Below are positions 50,801 through 59,800 of a stretch of 64,000 bases of DNA, in pieces. Both the position numbers and the translations under genes were made by a program. A model generated the notes under the pieces. It was not told where the DNA came from and searched no databases. It saw only the letters and a list, made by a program, of their open reading frames with translations. The DNA is from a virus, in the IMG/VR virus record IMGVR_UViG_3300021379_000006, positions 1-64,000 of that record; one strand, 5' to 3'. Positions within the stretch are counted from its first letter, which is position 1. The number at the start of each line of letters is the position of its first letter.

Positions 50801-53800
50801 TTATTTGTTAGTTTACCAGCATCAACTTTTGCTTTTAAATCAGCAACGTAAGCCTCTCTAGCAGCTTTAGCTTTATCATATTCATTCTTAGCTTGAACAT
50901 AATCATCATCTGCTTTAGTCTGACTCTTTAATTGAGACGCTTTAAACTCAATCATGTTGGTAAGTACATTATATACTACACCCTCTCTTTCAGAAAGAGC
51001 TTCACCAACGGCATACTTAGCAGCAATAGCATCTAAGAATTCAGAATCAATACCTTCAAAGTTGTTTGCTCTAAGTTCTTCAAACTCTTCTTCACTCAGT
51101 TCATCAACAGTAGCTGCAGACAATTGATTATTTAAGTTGTCTAATGTTTGTTGAGCATTTGAGTTATCTGCAACATCATCATCAGCTACACTATCTAGAG
51201 CTCTTTGAGCACCAATATATTCTTCTACAGAAGCGTCATCTACAGAGTAATCTAAGTATACATCATAAAATGCTTCAGGATTAATATTAGTGGTTGTAAT
51301 GTATCTAATTGCTTGTGCTGAAATCTCGGTAGGTATATTCTTTCTAAATGAATCAGAGGTTGCTTTTAACTTCAGACTTTTTACAGTTGCATCTGCATTC
51401 ATTGCAGCATTTAAAGCACTCATTAATTTATCAAAAGAATCAACTTGTGTTGTAGATGGGTCTATAAATGCGGAGAATAGCTTTTTATCATTTACTGTAT
51501 CAATAAGTACTAGCTCTAAGGCACCACGAGCACTTACCTTTAATTGAGCATCATAACCAGATCTCAATGAAATATAAAACTTATCATTGAACTCATCATT
51601 AAAGGTGTCGTTGTATCCTTTAGACTTAACTACTTTTTTACCTTCTACAATATCAACGTTTTCTTCAACTGTTTTAGCAGCCCGGTCAAGCATCTCTTGT
51701 AAAAGTCCATCCTTGCTTTCTTGATCAAGAGCTGTTGGTTTTAATGGAGCAAATATAATATTGCCGTTAGGCATTTTAATTACAGCATTATATCTATCAT
51801 TTTTACTCTTAAGAAAATCTAATAATGATGTACCATTCTGTAATGTCTTATTATTAAGTTCAGCTAAAACTTTATTTCTTAATTCCTTGTGTTCTTTAGA
51901 ACCTTTGGGATAATTTGTTTTAACATCTACAATTCTATTTCTTTTCTTAGTTTGAGGATCTAATCTATAACTATAATCAATTACAACAAATTCTCCATCA
52001 TAAGTACTGTATGGTAAAGATTCTACTGCGGTTTGAACATCACTATAAAGCTTGCCGAATCCTTGTCCAAACCTCAGCATTTCTACAAAATCAGATAAGA
52101 ACATGTTTTCAACGTCATCTGTTCTATCTAAAATTCTTTTTCTTATTATTTGCTGAGTTGCTAAGTCTCTAATACCTTTAACAGGATCTGAGAAATATTT
52201 TTTTGCCTCTTCTTTTGAAAGAGTAAATGGATTTACTTCTGAACCATCTTCTGCAAAAAACTTTAAATTACCAGAAGGCAATTGAATATCTATAGAGTCT
52301 AGGGAACCCTCCTGCCCAGCATCTCTTAATATCTTATTTATTTTATTTCTAAGCTCAGGATCAGCTATAACAAGTCTAAAGCTGTGAGATTCGTCAGTAT
52401 ACTTAATTAATGGATTTGTCTTACCATTGGTACCATTGGTACCATTAAAGTCAGATAGATTAGAAGATTTTTTATTTTCGCTAACAACTACTCTAATGTT
52501 TTGCAAATCTTCTTGAGAAAGATTTTGAAGTAATACAGATAGTATTGTCTCACCTTGTTCTCTATCAAGAGTATCTGACATTGGATATATACCCAAGATG
52601 CTTTTAGCACCAGCTCTTGGCATATCTTTAGTAACAAGGGTGTCAGCAAATGACTCTTCCAATACAGAGAATTTAGACTTAAATTCATCAGCAGTTACTC
52701 TGATAGCAGCTTTCTCTCTTTGCTTGGTTGTTTTGTATTTCTCTATATCTTCCTCTGGTACTATAAATAGGGTGCCGTTAGATTCTACTTTAGCTGGTGT
52801 ACCTAAAGAAACATATCTCTTACCTTTCTTATCTACTACAATATCACCATAGTGAAGGGTTTGTCCCGCAAACTCAAAAGGATCTGTTTCTGGTACTGTG
52901 CTTAATAATGATCTCCAAACTTTTTTAGCATCTGAGATCTTAGAGTATGATGCTCTAATTTTGCTTTTGTCTATACCAGCTGCTTCATAGAGTTCATCAG
53001 AAATCTCTGTACCGTTAGAAAGCTCAACAATATATTGATCTACAAGCTTACCCTCTACCTTAGCTTTAGTTTTTCTAATTCTAACTCCAGCACGCTCTTC
53101 AACAATTTTATCTTTGCTGTTTGCAGGAGTAGATTGTTTTTGATCAGAAAGAACTTCAAATGATAAACCAACGCTTTCACCAGCATCTATAACTAGTTCA
53201 CGCACTTGGTCATTATCTTTATTAGCCTGGATCCATTCTTTGAATCCTCTCTCTTCTTTAATTACATCACCTATATTTGGTTTACTCTGATCTAAAGAAG
53301 CAACCCATAATGCTTTTAAGTCCGTAAGAATAGAAGCAACCTTCTGTCCTTCTTTAGATGCACTATATTGTTCAAGAGATAATCTTTGCTTACCAGTTGC
53401 TGTTCTTGCAGCGTTTACACCTTTGTGTATTCTTCTAAGTATACCTTTTGCAAAAGCATTTACAGACTCGTCATTGTTGATGACCTTTGCCGCTTTATCA
53501 GAGTCAGGTGCATCCTCATCAAGTTCTTCTTCTAGATCTTCTGTATCTTGTACTTCTTCTGGCTGAGTTAATTTGATATAGTTATTTTTGATTCTCTCAA
53601 TCTCCATAACTTTATCTGCATCAACTGTTTTTTCAACAAGACCGTTTTCTGTGTAAAAAGTTTGAAGAAACTCTGGGTTACCGGTTTCTAAGAATAATTC
53701 TGCTTCAGCTGGATCAGGTACAATACCTAATTCATCTAAGTCTTTTAAAACTTGTGCTGCTTCTTCCTTATTTATTGCAGCATCAATTCTTTCTCTTACT

Positions 53801-56800
53801 GCTTTTCTGTCTTGCTCATACTGCTGTTTAAAGAAAGCAGCGCCTCTTTCTACAATTGATTCATAGTTACCAGGATTAGCCATAAACTCAACAGCTTTAT
53901 CATAAGCTCTTGTTCTATATTGTAGCTCACCATAGTCAACCATTTTCTTTAAGACCTCTTTTACTTTAGCTTTGTTTGCATAAGCTCCATTTTCTTCTGC
54001 TAAGAATTCAATGTAAGCAACAAATGCTTTTTCTAAAGTTGATGTTTCAGTTGACTTAAGAATCTTTTCTCCATTAACTTCTTCAAGCTCACTTGCAATG
54101 GTTGTAAGACTACCAATCTTTCTTTTATCAAATCTAGTTGCACCGTCTTTGCCTTTAGTTGATATTTGATTCTTGGGATCTGTTAATACCTTACGATAAT
54201 TATTAAGGAGCTTAAGTTTCTTTTCTTTTTTAGCCAACAACTCTGCATCAGCTTCAGATTCTTTTAATGCTATAATCTCCGCTTGTAGTAAAGAAATCTC
54301 TCTTTGTATAGTATCTGGATCCAGAAGAGTTGTTAGATCACTTGCGCCTAACTTAGATATATTAATACCACCCTCTGTTCCAGGAACATATACTAAATCA
54401 CTTGATGATAGTTCATTAGCAATTGTTTGCATCCTTTTTAAAGAATCTTCAAATGCTGTTCTAGTAAACATTGCTAGGTATCTTGCATGATTCCAAGCTA
54501 TTTGTTTGTATAACTCATTATTATACTCTCTAGATCCTTTCTTATAAGCATTTGCATCATATGGATTTGGGAACTTATCATTAAGATCATTGTAGTTATC
54601 TTCTATCTTATATGATTTATCTAAGAAATCTTGCAATCTCTTTCTAACCTTACCACTCTTTGCATCTTTAGCTGCATTAGGAAAAGCTTGAGCAAGTTCT
54701 TCATCTGATAGGTTCATTAAATCTTTTAGTTGTTTTCTAAAAGGTTCAATCATATCATTCTGCAGCAAAGATTCTAATTGAGCAAACTCTAAGTAATCTT
54801 GGTTATCTTTAAAACCAAGAGGATCTTGCTCATATGCAGATCTTTGTTGTTCTGCAGCAGCTTGTCTTACCTTAACAAAGTTTAAGTTTGCTGTATCAAA
54901 TAAAGAATTTAGTTCTGCTTGTTGATCCCATTTTTCATTTGCAGTCTTTACAAGAGTGTTTAAAAGATTTTCTCTATCCTGCTTGTTCTTCTGGAACTCC
55001 TCCTTATTAAAGATTCTATTATACGTATCTGGTACTGTATTATAGATAAGTTTAGATCCACCACCTAGGATACCCCCGGTAGCAAACCCAGACATAAAGA
55101 CCTCAAAACCTTGAGCTGAGTATTGACTATCAACAGCATTATTTAATGCAGCATTAAGTGCAACACGAGTGTCTGTTGCTGGATCCTTAAGCAGTTCGCT
55201 ATAGTAATCTACAACACCAACTTGTAAACCTTCTTGGTAAAGTTCCTGAACACCTTCTGCAATATTAGCTGCAAAGAATCTTAAAGCACCGTGGGCACCT
55301 TTCATCACATAATCCCCAAAACTATATGCATTTCTTCTTTGTTGTCTACCAGCTTTGGTCCAAATGCTTTTCTTTACTTCAAAAGGACTTCTTGCTATCT
55401 TACCATCAACACCAACTGTTTTCTTAGTTTGGAGTATTTTTTTACCGAGTTTGCCAGTACTATTGTCAAGTGCTCTAGCCAATCCTCTACTAAAAGGACT
55501 AACAACAGCGCCTAAACTAATTCTATTAGTCAAATAAATTACAGGAGCGTTTGCCCAAGTTGTAGTTGAACTGGCTTTAACCGCTTGTTCTTGAATTGAT
55601 GCAAGCTGAGCATCTGTTAGATTTTTTTGACCTGTTCTATCTCTTTCAATTTGAATACCATTAGACATCATGGTATTATAAACAAACCCAGACTCAAGAC
55701 GGCTTTCATCAAGAGCTAGATCAATCATTCTGATATCTCTGTAAAAACCACCAAAAGCAGCATACCCTTTACCAAGTTTATGTATTGCAGTACCTACATC
55801 TTTTGTTTTATCAAAGCTTCTTAGGGCTTGCATTGTTTCAGGTAAGAATATTCTTCCTGCTAGATTTTCTCCTGATTTAATTCCTGTCCAAAAATCACGG
55901 GCTTTATCAGTATTTCTTAAAGCACCAACAATAGATCTCCCACCTTTAAAAGCTCTACCAATAGCAAATGCATCGCCCATTCTGTTAAACATCCTTGTAA
56001 GTCTGGCCATATTATAAGCAGTTCTTGCAGTTGAAGCTGCTGCTGCTCCTGCAGCTGCTACACCAGATGCGCCACCTGTTACAGGTGTTGCAGCAGCTAG
56101 TGCTGCCGTTCCTGCCCACATTGCAATTTCTTCTGCTGCAATGCTTGACATAATACTAATACTATATGCGGAGTTCAATGCAAATCTGTTAAATGCTGCA
56201 CCAAATCCTTCACGAGTATCATTACCAATTCTCAGGGCTTCTTCCATTTTTACAGCAGATTCTGTGTCTGGATCTCCATCAAATAAATCAAATACACCTT
56301 GATTATTATTATCAAACAGTGCATCTGATAAACCAAAGAAACTAAAACCGGGTGAAAAGTTTTCACCAAATTGGCTCATTGCTCTACTAAAGTTATCATA
56401 CCATGTAGAGTTCTCATTGTAATAAGTCTCATTGTCTCTATATGGATTAAAGCCTAAGTCTGCAAATTTTGGATGAGCATAAAAATGATCAAAGTTTGTT
56501 TCTCTAATACTAAAAGATGTTCTTGGCTTAATATCTCTTTGACTAGTTGGTTCAGAAAATGTTTGTTTAACATCAAACCACGTGTTCGCAAAATCTACAG
56601 GCTTTTGTTGAGGAACTCCTTGAGCAGATCCAGGAACACCATTGATATAAGGACTTATGGTAGTAACCATATTAAGATACTCATCATCTACAGTTTGTAG
56701 ATAATCAGGATCATATCCTAAATCTAAAATATCAACTGGTTCATATTCTCTATTTGCTTGTGATGAATTTGAAAACCCCTGTTGATCTAGTGGTTTGTTT

Positions 56801-56814
56801 AAATTATTATCCAT
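41848..56814 (-). CDS. giant virion RNA polymerase polyprotein (4988 aa)
   Basis: The motif SGADFDIDK holds the DFDID metal site (residues 3779-3783), the catalytic aspartates described for the crAss-like phage virion RNA polymerase (phi14:2 gp66), a single-chain enzyme related to eukaryotic-type RNA-silencing polymerases. The segment around 3290-3350 (GERTDAQVYITTKALRHML, then KMSAVVLTPEL) may be the other double-psi barrel. Upstream is a zinc metallopeptidase motif, YHEAFHAVF (HEAFH at 2117-2121). The N-terminal 1,000 residues are ejection-protein-like, with Ala/Gly-rich hydrophobic segments near 210-265. The rest is mostly helical with many coiled coils, and the C-terminal 80 residues are acidic. 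phi14:2 gp66 has about 2,180 residues, so this chain seems a fusion of several functions. Confidence 0.85.
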   Translation of the reverse strand: MDNNLNKPLDQQGFSNSSQANREYEPVDILDLGYDPDYLQTVDDEYLNMVTTISPYINGVPGSAQGVPQQKPVDFANTWFDVKQTFSEPTSQRDIKPRTSFSIRETNFDHFYAHPKFADLGFNPYRDNETYYNENSTWYDNFSRAMSQFGENFSPGFSFFGLSDALFDNNNQGVFDLFDGDPDTESAVKMEEALRIGNDTREGFGAAFNRFALNSAYSISIMSSIAAEEIAMWAGTAALAAATPVTGGASGVAAAGAAAASTARTAYNMARLTRMFNRMGDAFAIGRAFKGGRSIVGALRNTDKARDFWTGIKSGENLAGRIFLPETMQALRSFDKTKDVGTAIHKLGKGYAAFGGFYRDIRMIDLALDESRLESGFVYNTMMSNGIQIERDRTGQKNLTDAQLASIQEQAVKASSTTTWANAPVIYLTNRISLGAVVSPFSRGLARALDNSTGKLGKKILQTKKTVGVDGKIARSPFEVKKSIWTKAGRQQRRNAYSFGDYVMKGAHGALRFFAANIAEGVQELYQEGLQVGVVDYYSELLKDPATDTRVALNAALNNAVDSQYSAQGFEVFMSGFATGGILGGGSKLIYNTVPDTYNRIFNKEEFQKNKQDRENLLNTLVKTANEKWDQQAELNSLFDTANLNFVKVRQAAAEQQRSAYEQDPLGFKDNQDYLEFAQLESLLQNDMIEPFRKQLKDLMNLSDEELAQAFPNAAKDAKSGKVRKRLQDFLDKSYKIEDNYNDLNDKFPNPYDANAYKKGSREYNNELYKQIAWNHARYLAMFTRTAFEDSLKRMQTIANELSSSDLVYVPGTEGGINISKLGASDLTTLLDPDTIQREISLLQAEIIALKESEADAELLAKKEKKLKLLNNYRKVLTDPKNQISTKGKDGATRFDKRKIGSLTTIASELEEVNGEKILKSTETSTLEKAFVAYIEFLAEENGAYANKAKVKEVLKKMVDYGELQYRTRAYDKAVEFMANPGNYESIVERGAAFFKQQYEQDRKAVRERIDAAINKEEAAQVLKDLDELGIVPDPAEAELFLETGNPEFLQTFYTENGLVEKTVDADKVMEIERIKNNYIKLTQPEEVQDTEDLEEELDEDAPDSDKAAKVINNDESVNAFAKGILRRIHKGVNAARTATGKQRLSLEQYSASKEGQKVASILTDLKALWVASLDQSKPNIGDVIKEERGFKEWIQANKDNDQVRELVIDAGESVGLSFEVLSDQKQSTPANSKDKIVEERAGVRIRKTKAKVEGKLVDQYIVELSNGTEISDELYEAAGIDKSKIRASYSKISDAKKVWRSLLSTVPETDPFEFAGQTLHYGDIVVDKKGKRYVSLGTPAKVESNGTLFIVPEEDIEKYKTTKQREKAAIRVTADEFKSKFSVLEESFADTLVTKDMPRAGAKSILGIYPMSDTLDREQGETILSVLLQNLSQEDLQNIRVVVSENKKSSNLSDFNGTNGTNGKTNPLIKYTDESHSFRLVIADPELRNKINKILRDAGQEGSLDSIDIQLPSGNLKFFAEDGSEVNPFTLSKEEAKKYFSDPVKGIRDLATQQIIRKRILDRTDDVENMFLSDFVEMLRFGQGFGKLYSDVQTAVESLPYSTYDGEFVVIDYSYRLDPQTKKRNRIVDVKTNYPKGSKEHKELRNKVLAELNNKTLQNGTSLLDFLKSKNDRYNAVIKMPNGNIIFAPLKPTALDQESKDGLLQEMLDRAAKTVEENVDIVEGKKVVKSKGYNDTFNDEFNDKFYISLRSGYDAQLKVSARGALELVLIDTVNDKKLFSAFIDPSTTQVDSFDKLMSALNAAMNADATVKSLKLKATSDSFRKNIPTEISAQAIRYITTTNINPEAFYDVYLDYSVDDASVEEYIGAQRALDSVADDDVADNSNAQQTLDNLNNQLSAATVDELSEEEFEELRANNFEGIDSEFLDAIAAKYAVGEALSEREGVVYNVLTNMIEFKASQLKSQTKADDDYVQAKNEYDKAKAAREAYVADLKAKVDAGKLTNKDLTNILVGGVDQAYNELNEEFKKRERILNSFAPKIVDEDFSAEDVEDIDTFITWAAENLPEFVQIRDISEVAERLKTNGVPVGLFAMHLRNLAGQLEIGGTVYVGSKGFRYHEAFHAVFRLLLSEEEQAKYLAIAADEVRAKLKAEGKTLAEELQKFKNSAEKYQNMSEKQLKKEYYEEYMADEFEKFKANPKSTQTSSVIKSFFNRLIEWIKNVFGTYSVSELQKLFRNIDAGKYKSAGVQNNMFTQGLKPGITLEAFKVLAYDEIELEKGVAKKYLDPDTADTLIRTMTGTYLTRLQGGEIEDQETRQELVMRVIKDFRELYDPMADHNSNKSGDQIEKMIKIYTALGGVIGEETVEKTIKKAEYEKNTYDAVAQYISLFDRQIKDEEYANEEIEYDQGLRGVGDWNTDQSMIGGFSSLPVAFRAFIGTTKIEAADEFGNVELLDGKGAIFIPVDYQSAYNGLLKSVKNLTDEISILRAMLSFSKGNRQTAAVVDKIFRTLGTSEEIVLTGTREEILDSITNRVFFNELYKGLENFRVDYLFAHVNTKRGVQGRKLLLYNAANRDDAANQIDIWKQSHNERFKAIKESEVDMLNAVDALESLLPYLETMEAMEDSKLSSVAAQISNDIYETVGIKLSPAYIEFTIAENIQNRTQYQQSLVESNKQAEGISRDTIIEFTKQLQLNKTSRRKSAYLFTRKGGIKSRLQLLAKNNALFDETIGQSVFLNAEGNFVYAHQMPTYHLKMVQQLNDATFLEDLRQGQEGYNLTNILLNSPAFMQLSEEERLSVLRIAGTKESALGSTDENALDENGGVALDKDGKTYGSLTGAEFTATLVNSYLANYQAFKQQNKTVVFTNEEGEIVETALAPVLIRVIEASNTGDLLGLPIIKTVEFDASGQPTITEPTVDLFFEELRREFSRIQRESSKADEDKVPIEGYNAKNGVLTDNEGRAYQFNDTASLLKTTREEETRVDAKDPKFTSEIGNRVLDGTQKTVYVSDAQSKTIGLTLKNTRANVTVRSGEQEGVFVLRALGQTKVDNTNISNIVKSMGDAVQLEKSKQFNFAVNVGDTTLYVETKVMKDFLEGKKTRFGYELVPIDEFKEEIALQTEFDFKEELEQIAINNPDISLEQAVGMLNESSITLTSFKELLKTRLMSEYERFAQELDNLRVKDLISSDILNGITDDNGVAQGDAAMEQLNLVRDNEDYNLMQIFFNDWLNTKAINQLLLGDQAISLKDSVDKVKRAKMQNASYKSAYTPVIDESRGVYHATENISLVTFSDTLFDRKYSGGQGERTDAQVYITTKALRHMLFGFAELTQDKAELLDKLERGEKVTAKEYYAAGGHIKQGSVFNSLKLVYGDGQTFLKMSAVVLTPELTTRKDGTAKVQYEELHNLRLKLEKIEADGDQTIAMAAPASASKMMKPNVVSNEAAFGQFNSNAQALPHTMLNARFMGLQLVNPSNKQKITDPTQLRSLITSEQADDVEVMIKTLDGYVSKTLGELREFYNRGTAARLNLKYHNKVNLIADFSLETAMRSLGDSKKLGSLTIELRDFLQFAQEGLKASQASSNVIEFFDPSGQYDLNNPMVIDKFEQLFLSYFTKETMSEKVAGDALALMSDSGVKVVRRVFSVDENGVPDKFEVIRDKVYNSNPLPIEIDIDSEGNLVGLADAIERSNGKGVIVRDELRHNLKEYDQDGNFTGVRYTESIMPAFSEEIMEMIEETAKAMPDVFAKMFAVRIPSQDKHSALATKVVDFLPSSYGSTAIFSKELIEISGADFDIDKVYTQMKEWYIKNGKFIEYGDTTRTDQEQFDDYIHYVGKEINSPSSVYAKALEKGKRRLREQGRFTDEEAKRIGKGITTALKVLGLPTTVEEFVAYRDEFGYPYEAALNNQLLDYKFALWGNEGNTVARKDGENPIAYDPAVLTPLTDVWEDIQKELPELAQLVEEEGIDVDNLFGKGRAFKNNKEGAGAIGAAVLPNLYLNLLGEFDIEIRSKVVGGQTIPQIEFNGIRYNKFNEQYERLAKDGKETQGNRTQFIISALITAMTDNAKERLAAKLGLNRDALAVVTTLTKLGVPIKTSILLVNHPIIREEYFAANNKRRATDPGIATRIQSIIKTLELDFADNGIRTNTVQVSDELLKEQIRKGDDLVVNPEMDFEEASAIYSILKQFMAAHNVKSFLSNMSSVMNISKGPGRTFADVNQKLTEIKNLGVGLSDKEFADLEFKGAPVPIDVRPIFKSDAWQANMVKVLNHFSNVILPNVFVSKTPAFDRLLSATLRNLTSNDYVLDAEQKDKIGKDLLSYLTIKAYMHSLDKKGSQMSLGSLNNAFIYPQSGAALNINGLVDQLREIYPDNFFLNEFIFNENARDLDNKSGIHKAESNTFGKRSDIDKLRIQNSFIEIFSNNRLEATHLIHYMMVKDGLQFGAGSLLEAVTPALLDTFSTSIEDIHDMMKKDRLDLFESKFGMSYRELLNDFVLGYLQSNKNNILLNRVSNIPFYKQVFEETEVLRGQVNKKIVEANPDKVYVYVDNAKQLGTVGSSTVRGMENALPLTLMYDLTTMFDSEDLDSFVERFDTEVNDILESGKPIVFPKQLLDKKQRKKLKSASKDIYNYIEQKLRQEFGYSLTKGVLTETGSTTQRAINVAPIAMSLTNEENVFIVDIYKGVKPFKRSGNTQNTRKFGDRFNENQFKKLAKNISQLERKGFVIKKDIIINGKRTFVVELPAVLKVVTGKKNKTVRYFRLKETYTPVTVTEDNIINSSEGVSIGNAGVYEEIKMKGSNYQNGIGFMFDGGGFERPAYTDIRTFVEKLEKEGGFEEGFLPVSEQAALSQAKIMGYDIDYIGNTVYVDLNSFAPAGVGKNLVKVSDLTMEMLEENDLGLTAEDFDEYAPGGGGGVEADVTSQEVDASEAPAVSLSLFDQLEETNLEEEYPALVDFWDENVQTNPEAREKLRDQNINDLEDFIAQRNDPDLNYNSDEDFLDNIKSCIL
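52422..52446. repeat. 9-base tandem repeat inside the giant gene
   Basis: The unit TACCATTGG occurs at 52422-52430 and 52431-52439, followed by a 7-base partial copy. On the coding strand it encodes a run of Asn-Gly-Thr (DFNGTNGTNGKT), a likely slippage-prone linker in the polymerase polyprotein. Confidence 0.8.
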
Positions 56815-56832
56815 GCCTAGATATTATATTCT

Positions 56833-59800
56833 TTATTTTTGTGTCTTGTTATATAAAGCTTCTGCAGCTTGATTTTTTTCTAAAATCTCCTGCATCTTTA
56901 TAAACTCAATATAGTCAGCAATTTGTTGTATTCCATTTGCTTTAACAGGTTGACCAGCTAATTCTCCGTATACAGATGGATCCATTGGATATCTTATCAT
57001 TTCCATTGGGCGTGTTATTTCAACGTAATGATTTTCTGTACCTGCAGTTGGATCAAATGATCTCTCTGTTAAAGTTGTATAATATACACCATTATTTCTC
57101 CAAATTTTAAATTCTCCTGCGCCAGGAATTTCTCTGTGGTATTTACCATCAAATTGAATTTCAGTATCTACCATAGAATAATTATAATTGCTTTGTGAGT
57201 AACCACTTATATCTTGATCTGGATTTACCATAAGTGTAATTGTAGAAAATTTATCTTTTTCTATTTTTTCAAGAATACCATAACCAGGATCATCTGTATC
57301 ACCCGTTGCTAATTTCTTTAAATAATCTTGATCAAATGTAATTACATATGCCCCATCTTTTGAAGGGGAGTCTATTGCTCCATATGCATCTATATAGCTG
57401 ACACTAAATAAAGCTTTATCTTTTATACTAGAACCTTGACTACCAGCATCAAGATCCATTAACGCTTGCCCAACAACACGTCTTGCTTTATCACCATCTT
57501 TTTCAACTTTTTTGGTAACGTCTGAACTTTCAAACTCTCTAACATCACCGGGGATATATTGAACACCACCTGTGCTAACTTGATTAATTAAATCAACAAG
57601 AACATTTTCTTGTTCTGTAGTTAAACCATTAATGTTACTAGGAACAATAACCCCTGAGTTATATGAGTTAGACATAAATGCAGAACCATCTGACATATTT
57701 TTTACAGAACCACCTCTTAGAACTTGATATACATCAAACACTTCATATGGTCTTTCTGCTCCAGCATCTGTATCTGCTTCAGTTGTAGCATAATAGTTAT
57801 AGTATCCATTTAAGGTTCTATTTAGCACGTTATATTGTTTTTCATAAGCTTTAGTAGCTTCTTCTGTAACCCAGTCTTCATCAAGGGTTTCCTCCATATT
57901 GCCGCTCCATCCATAGGTACCCATAGGTGTAACCACACGCTCCGTACCTTTTGTATAGAAATCTTCATCAAGCCGTACCCAATCTGTATATTCTCTTCTT
58001 CTTGCTTTTTCTATGGCTACATCAATAAATTCTTCTTTAGACAAAATCTTACCATCTTGAACAATGGATGGAGCACCATAACTCATATCATAAAGAACTT
58101 CTTCTACTCCAACCGCGTCTTTAAAGTTAAGTATCTGTCCCCAGTTAGCTACTGCTTTTGTTTCTAGTAACTCTCTACCACGCTCAGTTCGCATTGCTAA
58201 ACCTTGCATATCGCTCATCCTATTTTTAAACAAAGTAGCTTGAGCGTTTGTAATATTTGGTGCTTTCTCTGTCCTAGAGTCTTGAGTTGCAAGAGCTTCA
58301 TCAATTTTCTCATATTCTTTTGCAACCCACTCTTTATATTGAGGTTTTTGTAATTCTACTCTAGCTTCATCTAAAGTAAATACTTTATCACCACCTTGAG
58401 TTGGAAGAGTTATAGTTTCAGGAGTACCAGCTTGACCTCTACTTGCCTGGTCAATTTGATAGTAATCTAATACTACACCAACTGTTTCATTATAGATTTT
58501 GTCATCTGCATCTTTGAATTCTGTTTCTGCTAATTTTAGAGCATCAAAATCAGCTTGTGGTTCGCCATCTGCATTTGCAACATACGATACATCTTGTTGA
58601 CCTGTACTAAGCTTACCCAAAGCATTACCTAATCTACTTTCAGGTGATAATAAACCTGCTTTTATTCTTGCAGCTTCTAGCTCATTTGCTCTGTTTAATG
58701 CATTTTGTTCAGCTCTAAATTTTCTATCTGCTGCATCACGGATCATATCAAGCTTGTGCTTTTCTATGTCTCTTTGAAAATCATTAATTTCAATATCTCT
58801 ACTAGCACTTTGCATAGAATAACTTCTAGCTGCTGCTCTTAGATCATCATTAATATTCCAGTTCATTAACATAGCATAAGCTTTGTTAATCAATGCTTCT
58901 TCATCTGGGGTAGGTTGACTAACAGATCCCAATAAAGCTCTATTAGATTCTGTTTCTAACTCCATTTCTTCAAGAGCTAATACAACTTGCTCATAAGCAG
59001 ATCTTTGAGCTGGTGATAATCTATCTTCTCCAACATCAGTAATTTTTGCTTCATGCTTCTCTCTTAGTTCTTTTAACTCTTTTAATTTTCCTTGTTGAGT
59101 TAATTCTAATTCTGCTGCTTTAAAGTTAATATCTGCTATTAAACTTTGTGCCCATTGTACTCTACCTTCATTTATTGATTGATATTTACCAGCAGCTACA
59201 CCATCTTCAGCATGTCTTCTTGCTTTTACATATGCATCAGCAGAATAGGCTCTTTGAACATTTGCATTATTAGCCAATGCTCTTCTGACTCTTTCAAATG
59301 ATGCATCATATACAAGCTCACCATTCTTTTGTTTTATAATAAACTTGTTATCTTTTGTAAAATAAAAATCCTCAACTTCTAAACCCGATTCTTCCAAATA
59401 GTTTAATGCCATATCATATAGATTGACATTAGGTATATAAGTAGGTAGAGGTTTATTTGCAGCGTCTTCGGGAGATGCTTCTATAAAATCTTGCATTTGA
59501 TAGTTTAGGTAATCAATACCTGTCTGCCAATACTTATTACTAGCATCTGAGTTTGGAGCATTTAATAAGCTTTGAGCTCGTTGTAATTCTCCTTTATATC
59601 TTGCTGTTCTATAGATATCCTGTTGAACTAGTTTATTTTCTATAAATGGATTAAAGACACCACGTGCTTGATCTACGTTTGCACCAATAGATAAATCTAA
59701 TTCAGCTATTTGATTAATACGTGGAACCAATTGCTGAGCAAATTGATCTCTAATTTGTTGAGTATCTTGTCTTGATAAATCTGCATAGACAACACTACCA

